The translations under genes and the position numbers were made by a program. From contig OZ025694.1 in assembly GCA_964019335.1 (NCBI GenBank), positions 434,001-498,000 of the forward strand: a stretch of 64,000 bases of DNA, written 5' to 3'. Below the pieces are notes generated by a model, which made no database searches, was not told the DNA's origin, and worked only from the letters and a program-made list of their open reading frames with translations. Numbering within the stretch: position 1 is the stretch's first letter; every line of letters begins with the position of its first letter. This document shows positions 32,381-42,965 of the stretch, in pieces. This stretch comes from Diplonema japonicum. Its lineage: Eukaryota; Euglenozoa; Diplonemea; Diplonemida; Diplonemidae.

Positions 32381-33159
32381 TTTCTTCTTCTTTTTTTTTT
32401 TTTATTTAAAACTTAAAACCCGAATACTTGTAGGCTATTGTCTTTGCTAAAAATGAAATGGTGGCAACTTGTTAGTTAACCTACAGCAGGTTCACTGGCT
32501 TGTCAAAGACAGGCGCTCCTTTAACCCAGAACAGAATAAACCCCCTCCCCCAAAGTAGAAAAGAAGAAACCCCCTTTTCGCTCTCTCCTCTTCAAAGAAA
32601 AGAAGCCAGTTCTGATCGTGGCCGTCGGGTTGTCTGACGATGATTGTCTCTTTTGTAAAGCCCAATAACTCCAAAACCTGAAGCTTTACAAAAGAAAAGA
32701 AGGAAAACGAAAAAGAAAAACTAATGTTGGCACCACATGAGGCAGATGGAATGAAACAAGATAAAGGGTAATAATAAGCTATAAAGCCCCTCACCGCCAT
32801 GTGGTAACTCTCGTTGCCAAAGCCAGTCTCGTTGGCAGCCAGTTACTTTTCTATTTCCCCCCCATATTTCCCTAAGCACTAACGCCCCCCCCCTCCCAGC
32901 TCTAGCTCCTTCCTCTGTAGGGGACGCTTCGCGGGGCGAAGCTTCACAAGCGTCGGTTGTGCCATTCTATATTTCCCTCCAACTATTTTTTTTTAATGCG
33001 GGAACGATCTTTTTTGACTTCGTCAAAAACAGAGAGAGAGAGAGAGAGAGGGGGGGGGTTCTCACGGCCACACCCTCTCCATGGTTTTCTACCCCGGCAC
33101 ACACTTGTCTTTCTTCCCCCCCACCCTCCCAATCCTTCTTCAAAACATGCTTTTTCTTC

Positions 33160-33192
33160 TTTTTTTTAAATTTCTTTTTTTTTGTATTACAG
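33160..33192 (+). promoter_or_regulatory. Pyrimidine tract with AG: candidate trans-splice acceptor
   Basis: T-rich tract ending GTATTACAG at 33192. The ATG follows at 33378 after an A-rich and then a T/C-rich leader with a C-run, so other AG sites are possible. Confidence 0.35.
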
Positions 33193-33377
33193 AACACAAA
33201 AAAAAAAAAGAAAAAATCGAAGAAAGGTGCTTTTTTTTTTTTTCTCTTTTTCTTACCCTCGCTCTCCTACTCTTTTTCATCTTCCGCCTTCGAGTCCTTT
33301 GTACCCCCCCCCCCCCGGTATATAACATAATAAGGGTTTTCAATTAAAAACGAAGAAAAAAGAAAACAAAACAAAAT

Positions 33378-34808
33378 ATGTCTGAAGAAGCTAAAGATAA
33401 GGGTGTCGGCTGGGTGGCAAGCTTCATGCTGATCGTGAACAACGTAACGGGACCGGGGCTTGTCGTGATGCCGCTGGTGTTCGCGGGCGGCGGGTGGGTT
33501 GCAGGGGGTGCGGGGTTGGCCATATGCCTCCTAGTCAGCGTGGTGTGCGGCATGATGCTATTAGAAGCCGTACGGGCATACCCTGGGAACAAAGACTTTT
33601 CCCGAAACATCGAGATCACAAACCTACTGGAAGACCTAACAACAGGATGGTGCTACTACTCAATGACCGCCGTCCTCATCATGTCCTTCCACATCAACCT
33701 GATCGCGTCCATCATCGAGTCCAGCCAGACCATGGACAGTATGCTGGGCAGAATTACAGGCTACTCCTGCGCCATCATCCTACCAGTCAACATGGGAAAT
33801 CACACTTATGAACCATTTGCATGCCAGCATCCTGACGGGTCAGCGGACTCCCCATTCGGGTCAGAATACGTAATCAGCCTTGGCTATGGAATCAATATGT
33901 TGCTGACTGTTCCGTTGTCAAGGTGGGATATTGATGGGAACACGTTTGTTCAGAACGCGTGTTTTGCTGCGATGTGCTTGATCCTTCTTATATGGTGTGT
34001 TGAAGGGGTCTTCGTGTCGGGGATGGGACAGTCCATTCCGGCAGTGGGCAGTGAGGTGTCCATTGTACCGGGCACCGTTTTGTTCAATTTTGCGTTTGTG
34101 ACAACGCTTCCAAGCTGGTGCAGCGAGAAGCATCCTTCCGTTAAGGTACCTGTTGTACTGTGGAACGCGACACTCTTTGCCACGTTTCTCTTCCTTCTCA
34201 TTGGTGTCGTCCCAGCACTTGTTTGGGAGTTTACGGATACCGACCTCCTCACGGTGCTCACCAAGACAGAGAGTGTCAGTATTGTTTCAAAAGCCTGCGC
34301 GTATTTATTTCCCATCATCACTGTGGTGTCGTCGATACCTATTTTTAGCATTGTTATTCGGAACAATCTTTCCAACGGGATTTACCCCCCGCAGTCGTAT
34401 TGGCCCACCTTTTGGGGCATCGCCTTTCCTTGGATCCTTGCGGTGCCCTTGTACTCAGGGAGCATGTTGGAGGTGATTGCCGACTGGGCCGGGGTGCTGA
34501 CCACCATCCCGTTGAACTTCATTCTGCCTGCTTACTGTTACTTGAGGATTATACGGGATGCGGATTGTGCTGCTGATCGGCAGCTTGATGGGGAGGAGTT
34601 GCTTAATTTGGATGACAGTGATGAGGACGATCGTGATGGTGTTGTTGTCGATGATGAGGAGCATGGAGACAGGCCTGCCCCTATGTGGGCACGTGTGTTT
34701 AGGACCCAGGAATCGGCGGTGAGAGCAATATGGGCCTTTATCGCCATCTGTGTCGGGTGCAATGTTGCGGTGCTTAGCTCGAAGGTTGTTGCTGCCGCAA
34801 GGGGATAA
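33378..34808 (+). CDS. Amino-acid permease-like transporter (AAAP-type)
   Basis: 476 residues, about 10-11 hydrophobic membrane segments. The first span has NNVTGPGLVVMPLVF (about 24-38), like the N-terminal 'G.G.L.(M/L)P..F' signature of amino acid/auxin permeases. The order SRNIEITNLL, then VPVVLWNATLFATFLFLLIGVVP, then IAFPWILAVPLYSG also fits that family. An acidic loop (DDSDEDDRDGVVVDDEEHGD, about 413-432) lies before the last span. It likely moves an amino acid across the plasma or vacuolar membrane; the substrate cannot be told. It starts at the first ATG after the A-rich leader. Confidence 0.75.
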   Translation: MSEEAKDKGVGWVASFMLIVNNVTGPGLVVMPLVFAGGGWVAGGAGLAICLLVSVVCGMMLLEAVRAYPGNKDFSRNIEITNLLEDLTTGWCYYSMTAVLIMSFHINLIASIIESSQTMDSMLGRITGYSCAIILPVNMGNHTYEPFACQHPDGSADSPFGSEYVISLGYGINMLLTVPLSRWDIDGNTFVQNACFAAMCLILLIWCVEGVFVSGMGQSIPAVGSEVSIVPGTVLFNFAFVTTLPSWCSEKHPSVKVPVVLWNATLFATFLFLLIGVVPALVWEFTDTDLLTVLTKTESVSIVSKACAYLFPIITVVSSIPIFSIVIRNNLSNGIYPPQSYWPTFWGIAFPWILAVPLYSGSMLEVIADWAGVLTTIPLNFILPAYCYLRIIRDADCAADRQLDGEELLNLDDSDEDDRDGVVVDDEEHGDRPAPMWARVFRTQESAVRAIWAFIAICVGCNVAVLSSKVVAAARG

Positions 34809-35560
34809 AAAAAAAAAGAAACGAGAGAAACGACACACCTTACCTAATTTCTTTTAAGTTTATGCCACTAGGTGATCAATGGAGTACCTTTAAACCCCAT
34901 CTATCCCACCCCCTTACATAGGCATATGCCATGGGAAATGAAGGTGGGTCCTTTATTCTTTTCTTTTATATTTCTATGTTCCGTACTTCTGTTTTCTTCG
35001 TTTTTTTGGGGGGGGGACATGACAACTTTTTTTTTTCTCCTACCCTCCGCCTCTGGTGTGTATGTAGCCCTTCTCCTTTTCCCCTTTTCAAGGACTCGCC
35101 TCTTAAAGGCAGCCTTAAGCAACGTAATGTGGAAAAAGTGTTTTCTTTTTTCTTTTTTTTTTTGCCCCAGGTTATTGAGCACTGATTAACCATTGCTGGT
35201 AATAATTAGCCCACGACTATCGCGTCAAAAAAGAAAAGGGAGAAAAAAAAAAAAAAATACATCAAACAAAAAAAAAAAAGGTAAGAAAAACCCTCTCAAA
35301 AAAAAAAAAAAAAAAAAAGAGATCAGAGCCTGTAATAGACCCTTCTTGCTTCTACATACCTTGCTTTTGTGGCTTTCCCATCTCCTCCCCCCCACCGCCC
35401 CCCCCGCTCCCTTTTTTTTTGGTACACATTACTATTGTAGTTAGGAAAGGGGGAAAAAAAAAAGCCCAAAATCTTTGGCTTCGTTCGCATTTCGTGAGGT
35501 AACGATATGGCGTTGAGAACAGAGAAATACAAAAAGTTTTTCCACCCCCCCCCTTTTTAT

Positions 35561-35698
35561 TTGCATGAACAAGAAAAACAATATATTAATAATAAATTGT
35601 TACTGCTAAAAAGAGTAGTGGTAGCATTGTTGGGCTTATCCTTCTACAGGTTAACCCCCGGCTGTGCACAAACAACAATCAACCGACTCTTTTTTTTT
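35561..35698 (+). repeat. SINE-like repeat A, copy 4 (most complete)
   Basis: Begins TTGCATGAACAAGAAAAACA, contains AAAAAGAGTAGTGGTAGCAT and CTACAGGTTAACCCCCGGCT, and ends CAATCAACCGACTCTTTTTT. GTAGTGGTAGC followed by GGTTAACCCCCGG looks like eroded tRNA-type A and B boxes, and the T-run could be a pol III stop. The polarity is uncertain. Confidence 0.85.
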
Positions 35699-35880
35699 CC
35701 TTTGAACACAAAAGCCGAGGAGCAAGGGAAGGGTTATTCTTCACATGACACTCGTGTGACAGGATAGAACACACCTTGGCTAAGAACTCCCTTTAAGAGA
35801 AAGGAGAATACAAAAAGAGAAGAAACTGTGACAATACCCCCCTTTCTTCAAGGGAACATGGAGCACTGGATTTTTTACCT

Positions 35881-35937
35881 AGCGTAATGAGCTATTTTTA
35901 TTAGGAAAGATTCCGCTCGTATGCACAAACAAATAAG
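35881..35937 (+). repeat. Repeat B, partial copy
   Basis: AGCGTAATGAGCTATTTTTA, then TTCCGCTCGTATGCACAAAC; matches 49455-49547, 50061-50140 and, inverted, 41031-41108. Confidence 0.75.
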
Positions 35938-36862
35938 GCCGCAAACTAGTTTTTCTCTTTTGTTTACCCCCCCCCCCCCCCACGACTTGATATACCTGTG
36001 ACACTGATTTCCTTTCGGTATCACTTTAGACCTGTGGGTTTATTTAAAGGTTTTTGCAAACCCTTCAGTCTCCTTTCATATTTCTTTTTTTTTTGGGAGG
36101 GGATTTTGCCCTTAAACATCGCCTCCCCCTTCGAACACCCCCTTTGCAGCATAGTTTTATTAAAAAAGTGAAGAAAAAGAAGAAAAAAAAAAAAAAAAAG
36201 CATAAAAAGTTCCGCCCTTTCCCTTTCTTTTCTGCGTTTTTCTATCTCACTTCCTCTTTTTTTCTCTTTTTTTTTTTTTTTGGTTTATAACCAACAGCGT
36301 TTTGCAAAATGAAAACACTTTAACGCCCGGCCCCGGTGAAACCATAAACATGGGGGTGCACTGGTTTCTGTTTTTTTTTTCCAAGGGCTCTTAGCCAGCC
36401 GTTTCGCCCCAAGACAGTATGCAGAATCCTGTAAATGTTGCGTAACACAGAATTGGAGGTCATTTCCTGGTGTTTGAAAACCTTCGAGCCTGGGGCTATA
36501 CTCTTATCTCGCTCATACGCCAGGCGGTTTATGAAGCAGCCAGTTACTTTTTCTTTTACCCGATACATACACACCATGCAAAACCACTCTCCCTTTTTCT
36601 TACTTCTCACACTGTTTTTGCCCCCCTCTCCTTTTTTTTTTCCCCCTGAACTGCGGCAGCAGTGTGAGGGAATGTTGAATCGCCTCGAGAACAAAAAAGT
36701 CGAGGGTAAGAACAAACAAAGAACACACCTATGGTACAAAAAAAGAGCAAAAAAAGCTGGGGGGGAGGGGAACAACTCTTTCGCCCCCCTTTTTTTTTCA
36801 TGCACAAAGACCCACTTTTTTTTTTAAAAACCACTGACTTTTCATATAAACAACAATAGGCA

Positions 36863-38417
36863 ATGGGCGGAGAGGGTGCTTATGGTGCCCTGAGGAATGA
36901 CTCTGACACTGAGGGCAGTCTCACTGATGATAAAAAAGAGTTTGCGGCTGTCGGGTGGAGGCACGAAGGTGCTAATGTTGCAAGGCTTGGGAGCAGCGTC
37001 GCAGCTATTCAGTTCGGCAGAGTGATGACGCTGCTGACAGATGTAGCGATGCTGGGCCACCTCGGCTCCGAGTACCTCGCTGCAGCTGCAACAGGAAACA
37101 TCTGGATGAACATCACCATGTTTGTGGTGTGGCGCAGCCTTGCCACTGTCCTCCGCAATTTAACCTCCGCTGCCATAGGCGCTGATAACCCGAAACAGGC
37201 GGGCGTTTGGCTCCAAGTTGCCCTCTTCATAGGTGCGTGTCTCATGGCCATCATCGCTTCCCTGTGGGCTGCTTCTGAATCCATCTTCGAACACATTTTC
37301 CGAATGAACTCCCCTGACAGCCACCGTGCTGCGCTCTTCGTGCGGTACAGCTCCCTCTGGCTTCCCCCTCAGATCATCTTTCTTATCGTAAACAACTTCT
37401 TCCAGTCCATGCAGATCGTGAAGCCTGCCATCGTAGTCACGTACATCTTCCTCCCTGTGAACGCTGCCCTGAACCTCTTCCTCATCTGGGGCCTTCCGGG
37501 TACTTCGTGGGACGGGCTGGGCTTCATCGGCGGCCCACTTGCAACCACCATCACCCGGTGGTTGCAGTGCTCTTGGTATTTTCTTTTTCTAATAATAAAT
37601 CAAAACATTTAAGAAAACTCACAGCTTCCTGATATACATGTTGTGGTACAGAAAAGCGCACGAGCAAGTGTGGGGTGGGTGGAGCATGGAGTGTTTCTCA
37701 AGTGCGAGGCTGGGGCGGTTTTTAAAGCTGGGCGCGCCGCTGGCTCTGTCCGGGCTGTTCGAAGAGGCGCAGCTACAGACCATCGCCATCATGGCAGTGC
37801 ACATGGGGAGCGAGCAGATCGCAGCACACGCAACAGTGCTCAACATCTTCATCTGCCTGACAGCCTTCGTGATGGGGCTACGTGCAGCTGTGAACATCAG
37901 GATCAGCCACTACTTCGGGAAGGGCGATGCCGTCAACGCGAAGATGGTCGCAAAGCTCGGGCTGACAGCTGCAGTCGGGATAGGGACCTTCATCATGGCA
38001 GTGTCCCTCGCCACAAGGAGCCAGGTCGGGAAACTCTTCACCAACGACACAGTGGTCCAGAACTACGTGAAGGACCTCATGCTGCTCATGTCCTTCTCCT
38101 ACGTCTTCATGGGCATCTTCTTGGTTGTCACCATCATCTTGATGTCCGCCCATAAAACAGGTCTTGTTGCTGTCATCTTCTTGACAGGCGCTTGGTTCGT
38201 TGGCATCCCCATGGCTTACGTGTTTGGCTTCGTGCTGGACCATGGCGTCAAAGGGCTGTGGGAGGGGCTCATCATGGGGTACACAACGATGCTTGCAGTT
38301 GGGTCCTACTTCGCCTTGCGGATCGACTACGAGAAGACGGCTGCTATGGTGCACGAGATTGCTCGGTCTAAGGTGGGCCTGCGGTCTCATGTGAATGTCA
38401 ACCAGGAGGATGAGTGA
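36863..38417 (+). CDS. MATE-family multidrug/toxin extrusion-type transporter (spliced)
   Basis: Two exons, 36863-37575 and 37625-38417, give 501 residues, the usual MATE length. Exon 1 has the first half (TLLTDVAMLGHLGSEYLAA and SAAIGADNPKQAG). Exon 2 has the second half (GAPLALSGLFEEAQLQTIAIM, LTAFVMGLRAAVNIRI and ISHYFGKGDAVNAK). Joining TG|C at the splice site gives CSCFLIYMLWYRK and keeps the frame. About 12 membrane spans are expected. The family exports organic cations or drugs by H+ or Na+ exchange; the substrate here is unknown. Without splicing the frame stops at 37612 and a false start appears at 37638. Confidence 0.9.
37576..37624 (+). other. Spliceosomal intron in the MATE gene, 49 nt
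   Basis: Starts GTATTTTC and ends CTCACAG; A/T-rich, with in-frame stops. Removal restores the MATE reading frame and conserved membrane segments on both sides. Very similar in size and ends to the intron at 56013. Confidence 0.9.
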
Positions 38418-38621
38418 TCTTCGATTGTATCTAGCTCTTCACTTTTTGTGTTCCCATCTCATAAGATGGATCTGTGCGCAGAAGTCCCCCCACCCCACCC
38501 CACCCCCTAATTTCCCTCTTCTTTCGCTGCTACGATCTTTTTGTTTGCCTAAACTATTGGGAGAAAAAGAGGGAAGAGAGGTCAGTCCCTCTTTTTCTCT
38601 CTCTCCTTGTTTGCAATAATA
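38418..38621. other. Spacer between the MATE gene and the piggyBac element
   Basis: Pyrimidine-rich, with (CCCCA)n at 38486-38508. No gene. Confidence 0.6.
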
Positions 38622-40411
38622 TTATCCCCTAAACGCCCGCGCGGACGTTTTTGTCCTTATTTCAAAATTTGCTTTTTCGCTAAGTACTTTTTTTTGAACA
38701 CGGCCCCTGGACTTCAAAATATGGCATTGTTGCGCGGTTTATTTTGTCTTGGAACTACATTTTGCGTTAAAAGTTTTGTTTTAATTGAAACCGGCAGGGT
38801 TGGCTTAAAATGAAATCAGATGGTCAAAATAGCAGCGAAAACGTGAGTCTCCCCCGACTGGTCAGAAAAAGAAGAAAAAGACGATGAGGCGGTCAAAGAG
38901 GGGCCGGAAACGATGCTTGGGTGGGAGAAATACTCCCAAAGGCCCGAAACATATCATTTCCGTAAAAAGGTGGGCTTGGGACACCTCTAGGTGAAGCGGC
39001 CAATGAGGAGGGTGTTTTTAATCTTTTTTTTTACACACGCGGTACTTGAGCTCATAGTTTCTTCCACGAACGGTCGTTTCGGTTCAAAAAAACAGCGGAA
39101 TCTGAATCTTTCCATCCCAGAGTACAAAATTTGGCTTGGGTTGGTCCTGTTAGTGGGTTTACGCTCGGCACCGAACATGAAGAGCTACTGGACAACAAAT
39201 TCTAATTTAACCATCCCGGCTTTTGAGAAAATGAGGAAACCGATTCGTTGACATACAGCGCTACCTCACCTTTGACAACCTGGAAAGCATTTGGAAGGCC
39301 TGAAACTGCACCTCATGCGCAGGTTTCTTGACATCATTGTCAACCGGTGTAGGACTGTGCGGACCCCTGGCAAGTGGTTGTCTGTTGACGACAGTGTTAT
39401 CCCGACAACAATAAAAGTCATGGCACCACGAAAAAGCAACTCGGTGGGCATCAAGGTAATGCGACTCATAAAACTGTTACCTGGCGAATGAATTTCAACA
39501 TTTTCAGCAAGAAGTCCACAACACAGGACCTAGTCATGCGAACTGTCGACTCCTAAGGGTTTGCTGTCGACCCCTGACCTGCAAGACCAGCTCCAGGGGA
39601 CTGGAGTTCGGCATATGAAAACCCGGAAGTGGACCATGGTCGTTTTTTATTGGGTCCTGGAAAGCTGTGTTGCCAACCCCTCCATAATCTGGAAGAAGAG
39701 CAGGGAATGTGGCAAAAATTATGGCTTCCCGAGCTTCAAAGAAGAACTTGTTGGCAAGCTTCTCACCCATGCCCCAAAAACCGATAGCACACACCCCCCG
39801 ACAACACCGTCACCGACCCCCAAGCGCAAACACGCTAGCAATGAGGATTCCCTCACTCAGAAATGCCCAAAACGTCTCGATTTGACCCTAAATCACACCT
39901 CCGAGACCATGATGAACGGAACGAAGGTGAGGAGGGTGCTCTATGCTGTTCCTGGGTACGGGAAGAAGGTGCAAACGTGGTGCCCCTGTTGCAAAACCCC
40001 CTTATGCAAAACGTGTTTTTTACGCTTGCATGCTACCCCAGCTGGAAAAAAAACTCGCAAGTTGCTTTTTTCATCCCACAGCCCCAAAAAGTCTCCAGAC
40101 TGACCTCAATCCTAGAGTTCAGGGCACCAAATAGGGCTGAATGCTGCCCTATTTACCCCAGCCATAACTCCACGGACCCCCCACGACAAGACCCCCCAAA
40201 ATCGGACATAAAAAGTACACCTTCAACCCCCCTCTTACACACATAGTTAAGTGTTCTCATCTGAATCTGGCACCTGGAATTGAAAATTTTAGTACCGTTT
40301 ACCCTTCCCTTGCACCTTCCTATGGTTGCATGCTGCCCTTTTTTTGAGTATTTAAAGCAACAACGAAAATGGGGGGGTACCGTAGGTAGGCTCCGGGCGT
40401 TTAGGGGTTAT
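38622..40411 (+). mobile_element. piggyBac-type DNA transposon, decayed
   Basis: Perfect 14-bp terminal inverted repeats, CCCCTAAACGCCCG (38626-38639) and CGGGCGTTTAGGGG (40394-40407), are flanked by direct TTAT copies (38622-38625, 40408-40411), close to the TTAA target of this family. Inside are broken frames of a piggyBac transposase. 38991-39251 encodes FFTHAVLELIVSSTN...WLGLVLLVGL...YWTT. 39291-39491 encodes PGKWLSVDDSVIP...VGIKVM. 39561-40103 encodes KWTMVVFYWVLESCVANPSI and the Cys-rich end CPCCKTPLCKTCFLRLH. Stops and shifts between these blocks make it inactive. The element is 1782 bp, short for the family, so it has also lost DNA. Confidence 0.88.
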
Positions 40412-40675
40412 TCTTTTTTTTTAAAGATAGAAGAACCCTCTGTCAGCGCAGCTTTGCAGTTCCATTTGGGATGACGCCAGTGCGTAGAACAGATTTTCTC
40501 TCGCCTGTGAAAACTTCCAGTGCTTTTTTTTTTGAGCCGAGATCTTCGAGCCGATGCGCAATTAGTAAACAGATGAAGGCGAGGGACGGGCCAAGTGATG
40601 GCTGTATCGATAGTTTTCTTCCTTTTTTTTAAATAAACTTTTTTTAAAAATGGTTTTAGCTTTTTTCTTTTTTTC

Positions 40676-40732
40676 CTGCCACATACCGCAGGTACCCTTA
40701 AATGTCTCTTTTTTTTTTTTTTTTTTTTTTTT
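40676..40732 (+). repeat. Repeat C, copy 2
   Basis: CCTGCCACATACCGCAGGTA then CCCTTAAATGTCTC and a T-run. The same sequence occurs at 49722-49772 and, diverged, at 30906-30957. It may be a second short retroposon, with the T-run being its tail on the other strand. Confidence 0.75.
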
Positions 40733-41030
40733 GAAAAAAGCCTTCACTTTAAGTTATCCGACACAGTTCTTGTAGTGCCACTGCTTTTTGCTTTCAGCGC
40801 TTTTGCATTACTGGCTGGAAAGGAGAAATGAGCATTCGATTTTCTTTAGAGGGCTAAACTGGCTACCTTCTTAGCCCCCTTCTACCGTAGTTAACCTGTA
40901 GCCCAAACAACACCGCACTTATTTTACCCTTCGTCAAGTTAGTTCGGCCTTCAGTTGTTCAGACTTGTTACCTGACATCTGCCCATCTGACTTTCCAAGG
41001 TCGAATTCTACTTTTGACATCTTTTTGATT

Positions 41031-41108
41031 GTGCGCACGAGCGGAATTTTACCTCGTAAAATAGCTCCTTACGCTGCCATCAACTAGTTTTTAGTTTCGA
41101 CAATAATG
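41031..41108 (-). repeat. Repeat B, inverted copy
   Basis: GTGCGCACGAGCGGAATTTT and CTGCCATCAACTAGTTTTTA are the reverse complement of the copies at 49455 and 50061. Confidence 0.8.
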
Positions 41109-41362
41109 TTGTTAAAGAAAAAGAAAAAAGTTGAAAATTAAGCGGAAGGTTTCTTCCACCCATGTCACATGTCATATTTAAGCCCCCCCCCCCCCCTGCT
41201 CCCCCAAAAAAAGAAAGAAAAAGGAGAGAGATGACGGCACTTATTTTATTACCCATTAAATATGTCAGGTTTTTATGACCATATTTTTTTTTTCTTTCTC
41301 CCAAAATTATACGAGGGGAAAAAAAAAGGAACCCCCCCCCCCCACACACACACACACACACG

Positions 41363-42076
41363 ATGCCTACCAGCATTGATAGCAACGAGGCAGGTGTAAC
41401 AGCGGTACATCCAACTGTGGTGAACAACAGCAATGAACCGGACATAGAAATGGACAAGCATGTGGATGGCGAGGGAGAGAAGCAAAATGGCATGCTATCC
41501 GTGGTAAGCTGGCGGGAGTACTTCCAAAGGTGGGCGGGGAATGAAGTGGGCCACCCGACCTGCAAGCCAGTCCTTGACAGACTGTGCGATGGCGTGCTGT
41601 CCGCTGTGGGCGCGTTCATCGGACTGGTGGCGGTGAGCAGCTTGCATTACAAATCTGAGCCCTTTGAAGGGAACATGTTCGTGGCGTCCTTCGGGGCAAG
41701 CGCTGTGCTCATCTACGCAGCCCCAGAGGCACCCTTGTCGCAGCCGTGGAACTTTGTATTCGGCCACCTCCTGGCAGCCTTCACAGGCGTCACCGTTCGT
41801 AATATTTTCGACAACGACGCAGACCTCTGGTACATTACGTCGCCGCTTGCGTGTGCTGCCGCCGTCTTCCTGCAACACCTCTTCCTTTGTGTGCACCCCC
41901 CTGGGGGTGCCACTGCCATGATCGCGAGCTCCCTCCCTATCACCACACGATGGAGCGGGTACTACTTCCTCGTCACACCAGTAGGCCTTGGTGTCGTCAT
42001 CCTCTCTGCCGTGGGGTTCCTTTTGAATAATATCTTCCGCCGGAGGCAGTATCCACATAAATGGGCTGCCTTTTGA
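41363..42076 (+). CDS. HPP-family integral membrane protein (copy 1)
   Basis: 237 residues. A polar N-terminus (about 1-70) is followed by the HPP family core: LHYKSEPFEGNMFVASFGAS, AVLIYAAPEAPLSQPWN, FGHLLAAFTG and the signature HPPGGATA (His178). About four membrane spans, and a short C-terminal NNIFRRRQYPHKWAAF. HPP proteins are found in bacteria, algae and plants. Plant members have been linked to nitrite movement into plastids, but the role in this organism is unknown. The paralogue at 47591 shares the core and the RRRQYPHKWA end. It starts right after a (CA)n run. Confidence 0.85.
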   Translation: MPTSIDSNEAGVTAVHPTVVNNSNEPDIEMDKHVDGEGEKQNGMLSVVSWREYFQRWAGNEVGHPTCKPVLDRLCDGVLSAVGAFIGLVAVSSLHYKSEPFEGNMFVASFGASAVLIYAAPEAPLSQPWNFVFGHLLAAFTGVTVRNIFDNDADLWYITSPLACAAAVFLQHLFLCVHPPGGATAMIASSLPITTRWSGYYFLVTPVGLGVVILSAVGFLLNNIFRRRQYPHKWAAF

Positions 42077-42831
42077 GGACAATATAAGGGGGAAGGGATG
42101 GAAGAGCTGTTTTATTATGTGTGAATATAAGGCCTTTTTTTCTTTTTTTTTTTTAAGGTAAAGGTCTTACGGCTTTTCTAGGGGAGAGTTGTTGTGATGC
42201 TGTTGTGTCCCCTGGCCTTTGACGGCTGATGTTGTATTAGTGGCGTGCAAAGAAGGAAGAAGAAAAGAAAAGAGAAAAAAGAAAAAAGAAAAAAGAAAAA
42301 GGCGTTCAGAAAGAGAGAGAGAGAGGAAAAAAGAAAAGAGTAGTTTTTTTTAATAGTATTTTTAATAAACAATAATGCTGCTAATTGCCTGGTTTTGTTT
42401 TTTGTTTTTTTGTTTTTTTTTTTAATTTTGGACGACTGGAATGAAAAGGGAAAAGGCGTCATAATCTTCTATCAGATTCTGACGCCAGCGCTTCCCAAAT
42501 AAATGAAGAACGGAAGAAAAAAAGAATATGCTAATATTACGTTAATCGAAAGTGTTCCAAGCAAAAGAGAGGTCAAGTAAATGCACAAGAGGAGGAACAC
42601 CTTGGGATTCGCTTTTTCTCTCTTTTTTTAAAATTGCTTTTTCTTTTCTTTTTTCTTTTTTTTTCCACAACTGACTGCTATTTTATTTTGTTGTCCCCGC
42701 CCGCGAAGCAGAGAAGAAGAATTCAAATAGTTTTGGCCCCATATTTTAATATTATTTTTAAGAGAAAAGAAAAGTCACTTTCTCCTTTTCTTTTCTCACT
42801 TTTTCATTCTTTCTTTTTTTTTTTCTTTTTT

Positions 42832-42965
42832 TTTAAACCACTAAGCCCACAGGCTAATAACCGAAAAAGTCAATTTCCTAAAGAATTCAGAAGAAATGGC
42901 AACATTTAACCATTCAAAGTGTTCTTTACATGGATCAGTGACCTCTGGAGACATTCAGGTTCTGA
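42832..42965 (+). repeat. Dispersed repeat D, copy 2
   Basis: Matches 2340-2485. No reverse transcriptase frame follows here, so it is a solo fragment. Confidence 0.7.

Larger units (their letters stand above)
30558..33377. other. 2.8-kb intergenic region
   Basis: T/C- and A-rich DNA. It contains a diverged repeat C (30906-30957), a small hairpin (AGCTTTTC...GAAAAGCT, 31511-31533), a C-run (31846-31863), repeat A copy 3 (32232-32380), a 12-bp stem CTTTTGTAAAGC...GCTTTACAAAAG (about 32652-32696) and a (GA)n run (33033-33048). No gene is supported. The tract ending TTTGTATTACAG (33192) is a candidate splice acceptor for the next gene. Confidence 0.6.
34809..36862. other. 2-kb intergenic region
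   Basis: T- and A-runs (for example 35297-35320), repeat A copy 4 (35561-35698), part of repeat B (35881-35937), and a C-run (35966-35982). Around 36320-36540 is a more balanced stretch with no coding pattern I trust. No gene is supported. Confidence 0.6.
40412..41362. other. Intergenic region with repeats C and B
   Basis: Repeat C at 40676-40732 runs into a 28-nt T-run; an inverted repeat B copy lies at 41031-41108. C-runs lie at 41184-41196 and 41333-41343, followed by (CA)n directly before the ATG at 41363. No gene is seen. Confidence 0.65.

Noticed and set aside
35561-35698. Calling repeat A a tRNA gene
   Set aside because: The A and B box-like cores are too close and the cloverleaf cannot be drawn; it is multicopy and flanked by T-runs, so a retroposon fits better.
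39561-40103. An independent zinc-finger gene (CPCCKTPLCKTCFLRLH)
   Set aside because: The same frame has the piggyBac block KWTMVVFYWVLESCVANPSI, and the whole lies between inverted repeats with target duplications.
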